The translations under genes and the position numbers were made by a program. From positions 2,232,001 to 2,296,000 of the forward strand of contig NZ_CP094527.1 in NCBI RefSeq assembly GCF_022811725.1: DNA of 64,000 nt. Reading direction: 5' to 3'. This DNA is from Mucilaginibacter sp. SMC90 (GTDB taxonomy: Bacteria > Bacteroidota > Bacteroidia > Sphingobacteriales > Sphingobacteriaceae). The notes beneath the pieces were generated by a model. That model made no database searches and was not told where the DNA came from. It was given only the letters and a program-made list of their open reading frames with translations. Within the stretch, counting starts at the first letter, position 1. Every line of letters starts with the position of its first letter. This document shows, piece by piece, positions 17,311-26,047 of the stretch.

Positions 17311-17495
17311 GGCTTTTTTCCATTTCGTGGAGCGGGAAGAAATGAGGAAAAAGAAGACTTGTTCGAGTGAGGTACCGGAGAACTGTTCTGGCGGAGCGTA
17401 GCGGAGACGGGACTGTTCGTAGGTACCGGCGAACAAGTATTTTTGCCGATATTTCTCCGCTTCACGGAATGGAAAAAGGCACCGCGTGCGGTGCC
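17311..17495. repeat. Large nested inverted repeat (structured non-coding region)
   Basis: Left arm 17311-17345 and right arm 17449-17480 are imperfect reverse complements (CCATTTCGTGGAGCGG at 17320-17335 against the complement of CCGCTTCACGGAATGG at 17457-17472, flanked by GGCTTTTTT and AAAAAGGC). Inside, ACTTGTTCG (from 17357) pairs with CGAACAAGT (ending about 17438), and AGGTACCGG occurs twice. A separate perfect 8-bp hairpin (GGCACCGC-GT-GCGGTGCC) follows at 17478-17495. Open frames on the minus strand here merely follow the repeats. It could be an RNA, an origin, or a cis regulatory site. Confidence 0.6.
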
Positions 17496-17857
17496 CGTTC
17501 TTTGCGTCATAGCTTATACAGGAGTGGAGATTAAAGTAAAAGGCAGCTTAAAAACAAAAAGCGGCTGAAAAGAAAAAGCAGGTTACAAGTCCGGGAGCGA
17601 TTGCAGCGGCATCCTCCGAAGGAGATATAGCGGAAAGCGCGGCCGCATGGCGGCCCGGCAATGTTTGAGGGATTTAAAGGTTTTTAAGGAAAAGTATTTT
17701 GTTAAGGATTGATGCCTAACATTGTAACGCGAATAAAAAAAAGGCTTATGTTTATTCCTTAATTACTAAACCTTTCGCCCTGATCGAATTGGATTTAAGT
17801 TGGAACCTGTTTTACTTAAAGATTTCAATCATGGTTAAAAGACTAATTTTTTATTCC
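17496..17857. other. Non-coding stretch between the ICE backbone and the defence cargo
   Basis: There is no convincing gene. The part to about 17670 is G+C-rich with further self-complementary pieces (CCTCCGAAGGAG; GCGGCCGC next to GGCGGCCC). After about 17670 the sequence becomes A+T-rich, like the genes that follow. This change in base composition probably marks the left border of the inserted cargo. The promoter of the nuclease gene should lie within 17700-17857. Confidence 0.5.
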
Positions 17858-18763
17858 ATGAACAATGACACCAAAATTTCGCCTAATGCGATCTTAGCCC
17901 TCAAAGAAGCCCTCGCTGTAATATATTGGAAGAAGGAAGATTTACGGGATTATCTAAAACTCGTATTATCAAATAACGCCATTATAGCGACACTTGATTG
18001 GAATGGTACTAAAAGGGAGGCCGTTAAGGAGCTGGTAGAAAGAATGATTAACAGGCCTGACATTTATAGAAATGATCTGATTCAGCTTTTTTTTGCAGTC
18101 ACTGATTTTGAGGATTTCAGCAATTTGAAATTCTGGGATGATGACGGGACGAAAACCAAGAAAGCAAAGGAAGCAGTTAATCGTGTGAGAACCTTGACAA
18201 AAGGCCACATTCAAAAAAGTAAAGAGGAAGAGGAAGCTTCAAAGCGGAGGATTGAATATGAAAAGAAGATTGCGCAACGGAAGAATTTAAGTGAAGAACT
18301 TTTGCTCCTTAAAGAAACATTTAACGGACTGGTAATATCCAAAGATTTGCAAAAAAGAGGATTCGCGCTGGAAAAATTTCTTCATGATATTTTTATGTTA
18401 TTTGAGCTTGACCCTAAAGGTTCATTTAAGATATTTGGTGAGCAGATAGATGGCTCATTTACTTTCCATGCTACCGATTATCTTTTGGAGGCTAAGTGGA
18501 AACGACAGGTTGATAGAAGTGATTTAGCGTCCTTTTGTTACAAGGTAGAAACAAAATTTAAAACTGCGGTCGGACTTTTAATTACCATTGAAGGTGTAAC
18601 CACTGAAGCCATTTCTCCACATTTTAAGTCTATCATTATCATGGATGGAGTTGATTTGGTTGCGGTATTGGACGGACATGTAACGTTACCTGACCTTCTA
18701 TTAAAGAAACGACGGATAGCCAGTGAAACCGGCAACATTTACTTAAACTACAATCAGTTCTAA
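17858..18763 (+). CDS. Mrr-like restriction endonuclease-fold protein beside a reverse transcriptase
   Basis: 301 residues from ATG 17858 (ATG 17831 is an alternative). The N-terminal about 110 residues are helical (ISPNAILALKEALAVIYW; TKREAVKELVERMI), followed by a charged coiled coil at about 115-155. The C-terminal domain has a PD-(D/E)XK-type nuclease core: FALEKFLHDIF, GEQIDGSFTF (catalytic-type Asp) and DYLLEAKWKR (Glu-x-Lys), then SFCYKVETKF. This core is known from Mrr-like type IV restriction nucleases. The stop is 36 bases before the reverse transcriptase start, same strand, suggesting one operon. DNA cleavage and a defence role are inferred. Confidence 0.72.
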   Translation: MNNDTKISPNAILALKEALAVIYWKKEDLRDYLKLVLSNNAIIATLDWNGTKREAVKELVERMINRPDIYRNDLIQLFFAVTDFEDFSNLKFWDDDGTKTKKAKEAVNRVRTLTKGHIQKSKEEEEASKRRIEYEKKIAQRKNLSEELLLLKETFNGLVISKDLQKRGFALEKFLHDIFMLFELDPKGSFKIFGEQIDGSFTFHATDYLLEAKWKRQVDRSDLASFCYKVETKFKTAVGLLITIEGVTTEAISPHFKSIIIMDGVDLVAVLDGHVTLPDLLLKKRRIASETGNIYLNYNQF

Positions 18764-18799
18764 GCAAATTCATTTCAATACGACAACCTTCCTTACCCG

Positions 18800-20344
18800 A
18801 TGATATTACCTAAACAGCATGTTGCCGAAACAAAGAAACTGCTAAAGAAAATACCTAAGGCTGCCATTGCCAAATGGTTGCTTGAAGAGGGTTATTACCC
18901 TGAGCAATATGTAATCCCACCAAGCTTTAAAGTGCTAAAGTTTGATTTAAGGAATGATCCATTTTATACGATAGATAATAGCGGCCCTCAACCCAAATTT
19001 GAACCGGAAAAATTTGATCTTTTAAGTGTTTCTTTCCCTAAAACTGAACTTACAGATCGGACATTTGGCATAATTGCTCCCAAGATTTACCACGATATTG
19101 TCTGGTACATGATAAAAGAGTGGAACCTTATTCAAAAGTCTTTATTCAGGCAGGATAACAATATATATTCCTACAGTTTTCCAATACCAATTTCTTCGGA
19201 AAATGTGGGATTTTTAGGTGATCTACGCGCGGGGCGGATGATCTATGAATTTCTGGAAATGGCGGAAAATGATCTGGTAGCTGAGGCATACGATTATAAA
19301 TTTATTCTAAAAACTGATATCAAAAATTTTTACCCTTCCATTTATACCCATAGTATAGCCTGGGCTATTCATAGTAAGGCAGAAATAAGAAAAAAAGGTA
19401 ACCGCAGTGATTACAATAAGTTTGTTGGGCTTGTCTTGGACAAGCTTTTCCAATATTCAAATGATGGTTGTACAAACGGTGTAGCAATCGGGCCGGCGGT
19501 TACTGATTTAATATCAGAAATTATCCTAACTGCCGTTGATACGGAATGTTCAAAGCTGATTGTGAAGAAAGGTATTGAGTTTATCGGCGTTAGATTCAAA
19601 GATGATTACCGTTTTCTATGCCATTCGAAACAGGATGCCAACTTCATTATCAAAACACTGCAAAAACAAATGGCTCTCTTTAATTTAACACTTAACGAAA
19701 GTAAATCACAAGTAGATGAATTGCCGGAAGGATTATTTCGAGAATGGACTGCCGCTTACCAACCATATTCACTAAAGTACCGGAAGAGAATTTCTTATAA
19801 GCGGTTTGAAAATTCATTAAGAGGAACGCTTAACGTAGATAAAAAATACGAAGGAACGGGTGCAGTCGATCGCTTTTTAAGTGAGCTCTACACAAATGAC
19901 TACAAGCTTAAATTTGATTTCAAGGGAAAAGATTTGCAAAAAGCTATAAGCTTGTTGCTAATGTTGAAACAGCGTAGAAATAAATCATTTCCGCAAATCC
20001 TTGGTGTGATAGAAGAAATACTGAGCAATAATATTAAAAAGGCAAAAACTACAACAAAAATCAAGGCAATAATAGAAAAATTGATGAATGAGAAGCTGAA
20101 AGATTTAGAGGGCAATCAATACGATCTGATTTGGATGATTTATTTTGTCAAGTCTGTTGATTTGTTTAAAATACCTTTGCCCAGAAAAGTCAAAGGTGAA
20201 CTTATACACAGCTTGAAAAACAACGCGGTTGAGTTCTTTAAACCTTTACCCACGGATATAAAACTTTATGAAACAATAAAGAAACCTGGAAAGAATATCC
20301 AATTGTTAAAGCATTTAGCTTTATTCAAAAAAAGTGACACTTAA
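18800..20344 (+). CDS. Reverse transcriptase of the defence-associated/unknown-group (DRT/UG/Abi) type
   Basis: 514 residues. RT motifs are clear: motif A KTDIKNFYPSIYTHSIAWAI with Asp173, motif B GVAIGPAVTDLISE at 227-240, the catalytic FKDDYRFL (Asp268, Asp269; usual YxDD replaced by FxDD), and motif D LTLNESKSQV. The FYPSIYTHS wording is typical of antiviral RTs rather than group II introns or retrons. There is no maturase, endonuclease or integrase domain. Residues about 340-514 are all-helical, as in UG/Abi RTs. It follows an Mrr-like nuclease gene by 36 bases. I cannot assign a numbered DRT class. An anti-phage role is inferred. Confidence 0.85.
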   Translation: MILPKQHVAETKKLLKKIPKAAIAKWLLEEGYYPEQYVIPPSFKVLKFDLRNDPFYTIDNSGPQPKFEPEKFDLLSVSFPKTELTDRTFGIIAPKIYHDIVWYMIKEWNLIQKSLFRQDNNIYSYSFPIPISSENVGFLGDLRAGRMIYEFLEMAENDLVAEAYDYKFILKTDIKNFYPSIYTHSIAWAIHSKAEIRKKGNRSDYNKFVGLVLDKLFQYSNDGCTNGVAIGPAVTDLISEIILTAVDTECSKLIVKKGIEFIGVRFKDDYRFLCHSKQDANFIIKTLQKQMALFNLTLNESKSQVDELPEGLFREWTAAYQPYSLKYRKRISYKRFENSLRGTLNVDKKYEGTGAVDRFLSELYTNDYKLKFDFKGKDLQKAISLLLMLKQRRNKSFPQILGVIEEILSNNIKKAKTTTKIKAIIEKLMNEKLKDLEGNQYDLIWMIYFVKSVDLFKIPLPRKVKGELIHSLKNNAVEFFKPLPTDIKLYETIKKPGKNIQLLKHLALFKKSDT

Positions 20345-21186
20345 TTTTGTGCTATTGATGTTTGGTAGCAAGGCTAGTTAGCTTATCCGTCCAGAGCGTA
20401 TATTCACCAGCAATGAAAAAATATTCGCTATTTTTCATGAACACGAAATGAAGGATAAGCTGCCTTTGTCTCCAATAGTTCACTTGTTTTTTGTGGCGCT
20501 TTTTAATATAAAAAAAACTCAAAAAATATGGTACTTAGTACAAGCCAACGGCTATTTCTGATACCTTTGCTTTTTCGCCATTGTATTTAATGTCAAAATT
20601 TGCGGGCAGTCATATAACAAAATTCCTATTGAATTAAGATGTCATGCCCTCCAATGGTATTGACGTCAGCATTTTTGACGCCATCGAATCGATATTCACC
20701 CAGATGTTTTCGTAAATGCAACCAACGTACCGATTATGCCATATCAATCCGGCTTTAAGCCGTTAACTTACCGGCCCAATGTCGATGCCAAATAATTAAG
20801 ATGCCACCGTAAGCTTCATATACTCGGATAAGCCAACTGTTTGCAAAGTAGATGACACATCATAAAAGGGCAAGGATATTGCCTTCAAGAATACTGAATC
20901 CCATACAGGCCTACCTTCCTTAAGCTCTACAGTACCTAACAACCAACAATTTCGGAAAACAAGCCAAAATAAAGAGTAAAAAGATCAAATGATATTCATA
21001 CCCTCGGTTAAGACCACGCAATACGATTAATAAACGTCATTTTCAATAAAGTTAATTGATGTTTACTAATGAACAGGATTTTAAGAACCATTCAATGCTT
21101 TTTCGTATTGTCTATATACACGGAGCAAAACTTTGGCGGAATGATTCTAAATACGTTTATTTGCCAAATAATGTCAAGACAAGACA
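20345..21186. other. 842-base A+T-rich stretch without a gene
   Basis: No open frame with coding character was found on either strand. GACGTC lies in a short partial inverted repeat near 20664. The final about 80 bases must hold the promoter of the controller gene. The stretch may be a decayed gene, a spacer, or encode an RNA acting with the reverse transcriptase; the last is speculation. Confidence 0.4.
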
Positions 21187-21193
21187 ATGTCAA
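21170..21193. promoter_or_regulatory. Candidate controller-protein operator
   Basis: AATGTCAA at 21170-21177 is repeated exactly at 21186-21193, with GACAAGAC between, a period of 16 bases. The second copy covers the ATG of the controller gene. Direct repeats at this position are expected for autoregulation of restriction-modification operons by an XRE controller protein. Confidence 0.5.
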
Positions 21194-21483
21194 ATATAAT
21201 TGGTGATAAGTTAAAATCATTACGAGAAGAAAAGCATATTCCACAGCGATTGCTTGCTTCTCTACTAAACATTGATACTGCTACTTATTGTAAAATCGAA
21301 AAAGGTGGCAGACGCATTAGAAGAGAGCAAATTTTACTCGTAGCGGATTATTTGCAAGTCGATAAAAAACAGTTGCTCCAGTTGTGGTCGGCAGACAGGA
21401 TATTTGATATTATAGCCGATGAGGAAGATGCCACTCAAATTCTGAATGTCGTATCCAGTAACATTCTCGGTTACGAACATTAA
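21187..21483 (+). CDS. XRE-family controller protein of the restriction-modification operon
   Basis: 98 residues with a helix-turn-helix in the first 65: LKSLREEKHIPQRLLASLLN, then DTATYCKIEKGGRRIRREQI and LQVDKKQLLQLW. Size, fold and place directly before a methylase and endonuclease match C proteins, which delay endonuclease expression until DNA is methylated. A direct repeat overlaps its start codon (21170-21193). The stop is 10 bases before the methylase ATG. Confidence 0.8.
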   Translation: MSNIIGDKLKSLREEKHIPQRLLASLLNIDTATYCKIEKGGRRIRREQILLVADYLQVDKKQLLQLWSADRIFDIIADEEDATQILNVVSSNILGYEH

Positions 21484-21493
21484 AAATCAATTT

Positions 21494-22402
21494 ATGAAAC
21501 CATTAGTAAAGTACAGAGGCGGAAAATCGAAAGAGATACCGTATATAGAAAAACATATTCCAACTATAAAGGGAAAGTATATTGAACCTTTTTTCGGAGG
21601 CGGCGCCTTATTTTTTTACTTAAAGCCAGAAAGAGCAATAATTAATGACATTAATTCGAAGCTGATTGCTTTTTATCAAGGTGTAAAAACTGATTTTAAA
21701 GATCTGCAAAGGGAATTGGCTGATATTGAAGATATCTATACTGCTAATCGGAAGGCATTCGACCAACTGAAAGCTCAATCACCGAGTCAACGAGTTGAAG
21801 ATAAAAATGAGGTGTTTTATTACCAACTAAGGGACATGTTTAACGATCTCGCTGAAAAAAAGTATTCCGATGCAGCATTGTACTTTTTTATCAATAAGAC
21901 AGCCTATTCTGGGATGATCCGATATAATGCAAAAGGGGAATTCAATGTACCCTTTGGACGTTATCCAAATTTGAACACTTCACTGGTAACAAAGTCCCAT
22001 AGTGAGCTTCTCTCTAATGCAGAGATCTATAACCTCGATTATAGCGATATTTTTAAAATGGCCACTAAGGATGACTTTATGTTTTTAGACCCACCGTATG
22101 ATTGCGTATTCTCCGATTATGGCAATAAGGAGTACAAAGACGGCTTTAATGAGTACAATCATACAGAATTGTCCAAAAAGTATAAGCAACTAAAGTGTAA
22201 AGCTCTAATGGTCATTGGAAAAACTCCACTAACAGAGGCGCTATATAGTGATCTGATTGTTGATGAGTATGGCAAGTCCTATGCAGTAAATATTAGAAAT
22301 AGATTTAAATCATCTGCATCGCACTTTCTTGTTTCTAACTATGGCAACATCGCACAGGAGCAGTCAAATGAAACCTTAATTAAAAAAGTTTTAGCAGTAT
22401 AA
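21494..22402 (+). CDS. DNA adenine-N6 methyltransferase (Dam/D12 class)
   Basis: 302 residues from ATG 21494. The frame is open 48 bases upstream into the controller gene, but the family starts at MKPLVKYRGGKSKEI. The AdoMet motif is KYIEPFFGGGALFFYL at about 30-45 and the catalytic motif DPPYD lies in MFLDPPYDCVFSDYG near residue 198. Segment INKTAYSGMIRYNAKGEFNVPFGRY is typical of Dam/DpnM-type enzymes. It would protect the host from the AlwI-like nuclease encoded 2 bases downstream. Because GGATC contains GATC on both strands, one Dam-type enzyme could suffice; this is inference. Confidence 0.9.
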   Translation: MKPLVKYRGGKSKEIPYIEKHIPTIKGKYIEPFFGGGALFFYLKPERAIINDINSKLIAFYQGVKTDFKDLQRELADIEDIYTANRKAFDQLKAQSPSQRVEDKNEVFYYQLRDMFNDLAEKKYSDAALYFFINKTAYSGMIRYNAKGEFNVPFGRYPNLNTSLVTKSHSELLSNAEIYNLDYSDIFKMATKDDFMFLDPPYDCVFSDYGNKEYKDGFNEYNHTELSKKYKQLKCKALMVIGKTPLTEALYSDLIVDEYGKSYAVNIRNRFKSSASHFLVSNYGNIAQEQSNETLIKKVLAV

Positions 22403-22404
22403 TC

Positions 22405-24108
22405 ATGGCAAGAATTGACAGCAAAGTAATATTTGTTACAACGTCACCCAGAACCCCGGCTAAAATGATACCTGAAATTGATCTATTAAACATTCATTTT
22501 TCAGGACAAGTGTGGAATTCGGAAAGTCAGGCAGCTTTCATGGAATTATTGAAGGAAGAAAATTTTTTCAACGGTGAAGGGGCCAATGATCCCGCTTTCA
22601 GTGCAAGGGACCGTATAAACCGCGCCCCTAAGGCCCTTGGCTTTGTAAAGCTCGCTCCGGTCATCAGTTTAACACCTGCGGGTGTGGCGCTGATTAGCGC
22701 TGCCAGAAAAGAAGAAGTGTTTTTGCGTCAATTGATTAAATTTCAGGTTCCATCACCATATCATAAACCATCTGCAAATTCTGCGGCCTTCTGGGGTAAA
22801 CCGTACCTCGAACTATTTCGGCTAATCCGTCATTTCGGCTCTTTGAAATTTGATGAACTAATGATTTTTGGATTGCAGTTAGTAGACTACCGACAATTTG
22901 ATGAGGTCGTTTCAAAGATTGATGCCTTTAGAACCGCAAAAGCTCAAAACGATGGGAATTATAAACAGTTTCGCGGGGAGTATTTAGAAGCCGAATTAAA
23001 AGAGATTTACCTGGATGACATTGTGGCCGGCAGAACTAAAACAAGAGAAACCAATGATGCTTCTGTGGCAAAGTTCCTTCGAACAAAAGCAAGTAACATG
23101 CGGGATTACGCCGATGCTTGTTTTCGTTACCTGCGGGCAACAGGCATGGTGAACATTTCTCATATTGGCAAGTCTATCTCTATTGTGCCCGAAAAATTAG
23201 AAGAGGTTGATTATTTCTTGGAACACACCGACAGGGATCCCGTTTTTATAGATGATGAAGGGCGTTATTCAGCTTATCTTGGCAATGCTCATACACCATC
23301 ATTGCTGACAGATAATAGGGATATGCTCGAGCAAAAGATTAGGGTTGAATTTCCTGATGTTGAAGTGGCAGAAATCACTTCTTTAGAACAGCTCAAGGAT
23401 ATTTTCGCAAGTGAATTAGAAAGTAGAAAAGAAAGGATTCTTACTGAACAGGTATTGGCTATCAAAGATTATCGTCTGTTTGAAGAAATCAATACAACAT
23501 TTGAACAGATACTTGACGGTTCTTTATATGACACTCCTTTAATGCTTGAATGGAATACTTGGCGTGCCATGACCATGCTTGATGGAGGCAATATTAAGGC
23601 AAACTTGAAGTTTGATGATTTTGGCAATCCAATGTCAACTGCTCAGGGAAACATGGCAGATATTGTTTGTGACTATGACAGTTTCAGGCTGACTGTAGAA
23701 GTAACCATGCAGAGCGGACAGCGACAATATGAAACAGAAGGAGAACCTGTTTCCCGGCATCTGGCAAAGTTGAAGCGAGAAACGGATAAAACAGCTTATT
23801 GCCTGTTTATTGCACCCACGATCAATGAAGCATGTATTGCGCACTTTTACGCACTACATAAAATGAACATTAGCTATTACGGTGGAACCTCAACTATTGT
23901 CCCTTTGCCATTAAATGTTTTTATTAAAATGGTTGAGGATTCGCATAAGGTAGATTATATTCCTGAGCCACGCCATGTACAGCGTTTTTTTGAGCGTTCT
24001 AATGAGTTGGCAATAGCTGCAAACAGTGAAGCTGAATGGTACCAAGGAATTACAAGTGAAGCATTAAACTGGCTCTCAAGTGTTAATAGCAACGGGGCAG
24101 TCTCCTGA
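22405..24108 (+). CDS. AlwI-family type II restriction endonuclease
   Basis: 567 residues. The opening segment VTTSPRTPAKMIPEIDLL is characteristic of the AlwI family (with MlyI, PleI and BstNBI relatives). The C-terminal half holds the presumed catalytic core: ADIVCDYDSFRLTVEVTMQSGQRQYETEG gives acidic residues followed by E-V-T instead of the usual E-x-K, as is seen in this family. It also has SRHLAKLKRETDKTAYCLFIAPTI. The family recognises GGATC or related pentamers and cuts outside; the actual site here is unknown. Starts 2 bases after the methylase stop. Confidence 0.85.
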   Translation: MARIDSKVIFVTTSPRTPAKMIPEIDLLNIHFSGQVWNSESQAAFMELLKEENFFNGEGANDPAFSARDRINRAPKALGFVKLAPVISLTPAGVALISAARKEEVFLRQLIKFQVPSPYHKPSANSAAFWGKPYLELFRLIRHFGSLKFDELMIFGLQLVDYRQFDEVVSKIDAFRTAKAQNDGNYKQFRGEYLEAELKEIYLDDIVAGRTKTRETNDASVAKFLRTKASNMRDYADACFRYLRATGMVNISHIGKSISIVPEKLEEVDYFLEHTDRDPVFIDDEGRYSAYLGNAHTPSLLTDNRDMLEQKIRVEFPDVEVAEITSLEQLKDIFASELESRKERILTEQVLAIKDYRLFEEINTTFEQILDGSLYDTPLMLEWNTWRAMTMLDGGNIKANLKFDDFGNPMSTAQGNMADIVCDYDSFRLTVEVTMQSGQRQYETEGEPVSRHLAKLKRETDKTAYCLFIAPTINEACIAHFYALHKMNISYYGGTSTIVPLPLNVFIKMVEDSHKVDYIPEPRHVQRFFERSNELAIAANSEAEWYQGITSEALNWLSSVNSNGAVS

Positions 24109-24218
24109 TTCGAGCTATAACCCCAAAACTACCCCGGCTCCCATAACCGGATAAAAGCATCGAGTGTCGGCTGTCACGTAAAATATTGAAAACTTGATTA
24201 AAAGTTAATCAGCGTTAT

Positions 24219-24878
24219 ATGCCTTTAAACTGCAAAATTAATATCGATGAGTTCAGCAAAGGTGATAAAAGTTGCGGAGGGTGTAATATATGCCAGCCTT
24301 ATTCTGCATTAAGATATCCCTTTCAAAGAGACTTGGCCAACTCAGAGGGGCTGGTAAAAGAGTTGGAAAAATTTATACATGAATCAACAGGACTGCTGGT
24401 ATCAAAAACTACTGTACATGAGAATCCGGATCTGTTAGTGCGTGACTCGAATGGAAAACTGATTGCACGTGTCGAAGCAAAATATCTTGAAGGAAAAGCT
24501 TTTATGAAAGCGGCAAAAATCTTAGGGGAACCGCTATTTCCTAAAGAAACATTGGTGGTGGATACTCCGAAGCTTTTAAGCTATTTTAGTTGCAAAGAAA
24601 TCGACCTCCGGGAACAAGGAAGGAATATTCCGATCTATGTGGTCTGGAAATTTGATCGACCCTGTGCTGATGTCGGAGGAATTTGCGTCTATCAAGAAGT
24701 GAATATATTAAAGTCAATTTATCAATTGAAGAAAACTGTCAGGTCGTATACCAGACAGACAGGACAAGGTGATTTTGTCGATGGTATAAAACGAGGAGTA
24801 ACAGATAAGTTTCATTTTTCTATCTCAGAATGCCTGCCTATTGAGAAATTACCCGCTAATATATTACAGCACCTTTAA
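24219..24878 (+). CDS. PD-(D/E)XK-like hypothetical protein with an N-terminal cysteine cluster
   Basis: 219 residues, soluble. The N-terminus has CGGCNIC within about 10 residues, a likely metal site. Residues about 55-90 read as a nuclease core: ENPDLLVRDSNGKLIARVEAKYLEG, that is P-D followed after about 14 residues by E-A-K. The remainder is alpha/beta with a conserved-looking VYVVWKFDRPC-type strand (IPIYVVWKFDRPCAD). It lies 110 bases after the AlwI-like gene and may be part of that defence island. Function inferred; it could also be a non-nuclease with the same fold. Confidence 0.6.
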   Translation: MPLNCKINIDEFSKGDKSCGGCNICQPYSALRYPFQRDLANSEGLVKELEKFIHESTGLLVSKTTVHENPDLLVRDSNGKLIARVEAKYLEGKAFMKAAKILGEPLFPKETLVVDTPKLLSYFSCKEIDLREQGRNIPIYVVWKFDRPCADVGGICVYQEVNILKSIYQLKKTVRSYTRQTGQGDFVDGIKRGVTDKFHFSISECLPIEKLPANILQHL

Positions 24879-25492
24879 AATGTTCATTTAACAACTTGAT
24901 AGATCGCCTTGATCACCTTGGCTTCCTATTAACTATTTGTCCTGATAATGCAAACAAGCCAAGGTATATATGGATATGGACTGATGTATAATGTCCAATA
25001 GAAATAACCCAAAAAGCTAATAGCACTTTTTAGTTTTTCGTTTCTCCAATCAGTAAAACAATGGCAGTTTGGCGCATTTTTGCATTTCAACGGCACGACC
25101 GGAATCCAGTACTACCTTATCCATGTAAGGTAACCGGCAGTAACATCTTTATGGTGATTATTACGGTAGATAAAATAACCGAGAAAACGTAGAGTTTATA
25201 TCTCTGAAGGCAAAGTCTGTTACAATGCAGGTTGTAGCGATCCTGACTTTATAGCAAGCCTTCCAAAATTTCCCCTACTCAACCTGTCAAAAACAGCTAC
25301 ATTCCGGATGTTCCCAACGGGTAAAGGCTAATATTGGATGTGAAAGAGAAAGTCACAAAACAAAAGCCGGGCTAAAAATAGCCCGGCACATTTTTAGAAA
25401 ACTAAATACACATTGTTATAATAACCCAAACTTTTCCTTATAGTTTAACGGCACCTGTTAAATTTGCTTTTCAATCTTAAATTATACCCGAC
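24879..25492. other. 614-base stretch with no gene apart from one hairpin
   Basis: Reading both strands gives no open frame with coding character. The only clear feature is the terminator-like hairpin at 25366-25387. The stretch separates the A+T-rich defence genes from cargo of more usual composition. Confidence 0.4.
25366..25387. terminator. Strong hairpin, probable intrinsic terminator
   Basis: GCCGGGCTA and TAGCCCGGC form a perfect 9-bp stem around AAAA, followed on the plus strand by ACATTTTTAG. T-rich sequence lies on both sides, so it may work in both directions. Confidence 0.65.
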
Positions 25493-26038
25493 ATGCTGGA
25501 GCCTGTCCATATTGACCATAAAGATTATTTTGTCCATGCGTTCCGACCGGAAGATATCCAAAAGGAATCTTTGGTGAGCAGTGACATCCTGGCTATCTTC
25601 TCCGATAAGGCCACGACGCGTTACCTGCCCGGTAAGAAACTGCGCACCCTGAAACAGGCTGAAGCTTATTTCAGGGGCAACCTTTTAAGCTACCATGCCG
25701 GAAAAAATTTCCTTCATTTTATCAGGGAAAAGCAATCCGGCAGCGTTATCGGCCTCGTTGACCTGATCTCCCCCGAAGTTGCCAGGGAGCATTACAGGCT
25801 TGACCATTATCCTTACTTTATCGAATTTTACCTTAAAAGTGAATATCATGGGCGGCGCATCATGGGGAAACTTTTGCCGGAGTTCCTTAAACAATTAAAA
25901 AGCAGGGATATCAAAAGTATAGGCGCGGTTGTCAACCAGGGCAATACCGCCGCCCAAAAAGTAGTGACAAAAGCCGGGTTCAGCTTTGTTTCCGGTTTCG
26001 ATTTATTACAGGACCTTTATATAAGTACCTTAAACTAA
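25493..26038 (+). CDS. GNAT-family N-acetyltransferase
   Basis: 181 residues, soluble. The GNAT fold is visible: an N-terminal strand-helix region with FRPEDIQKE, the central strands FLHFIREKQSGSVIGLVDLI and FIEFYLKSEYHGRRIMGKLL, where the Y-H-G-R-R/I-M-G segment is the acetyl-CoA pyrophosphate loop (Q/RxxGxG/A). It then has IGAVVNQGNTAAQKVVTKAGF near the C-terminus, as in RimJ/RimL-type enzymes. The acceptor is unknown. It is followed by a short gene 9 bases downstream. Confidence 0.82.
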   Translation: MLEPVHIDHKDYFVHAFRPEDIQKESLVSSDILAIFSDKATTRYLPGKKLRTLKQAEAYFRGNLLSYHAGKNFLHFIREKQSGSVIGLVDLISPEVAREHYRLDHYPYFIEFYLKSEYHGRRIMGKLLPEFLKQLKSRDIKSIGAVVNQGNTAAQKVVTKAGFSFVSGFDLLQDLYISTLN

Positions 26039-26047
26039 ACAATACCA

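Noticed and set aside
17233..17510. Two minus-strand open frames in the structured region before the J-domain gene
   Set aside because: Both follow the arms of the large inverted repeat and give biased, repeat-driven translations.
18800..20344. Group II intron or retron interpretation of the reverse transcriptase
   Set aside because: No maturase or endonuclease domain, no intron ends, and the motif wording matches defence-type RTs; no retron-like inverted repeats directly upstream.
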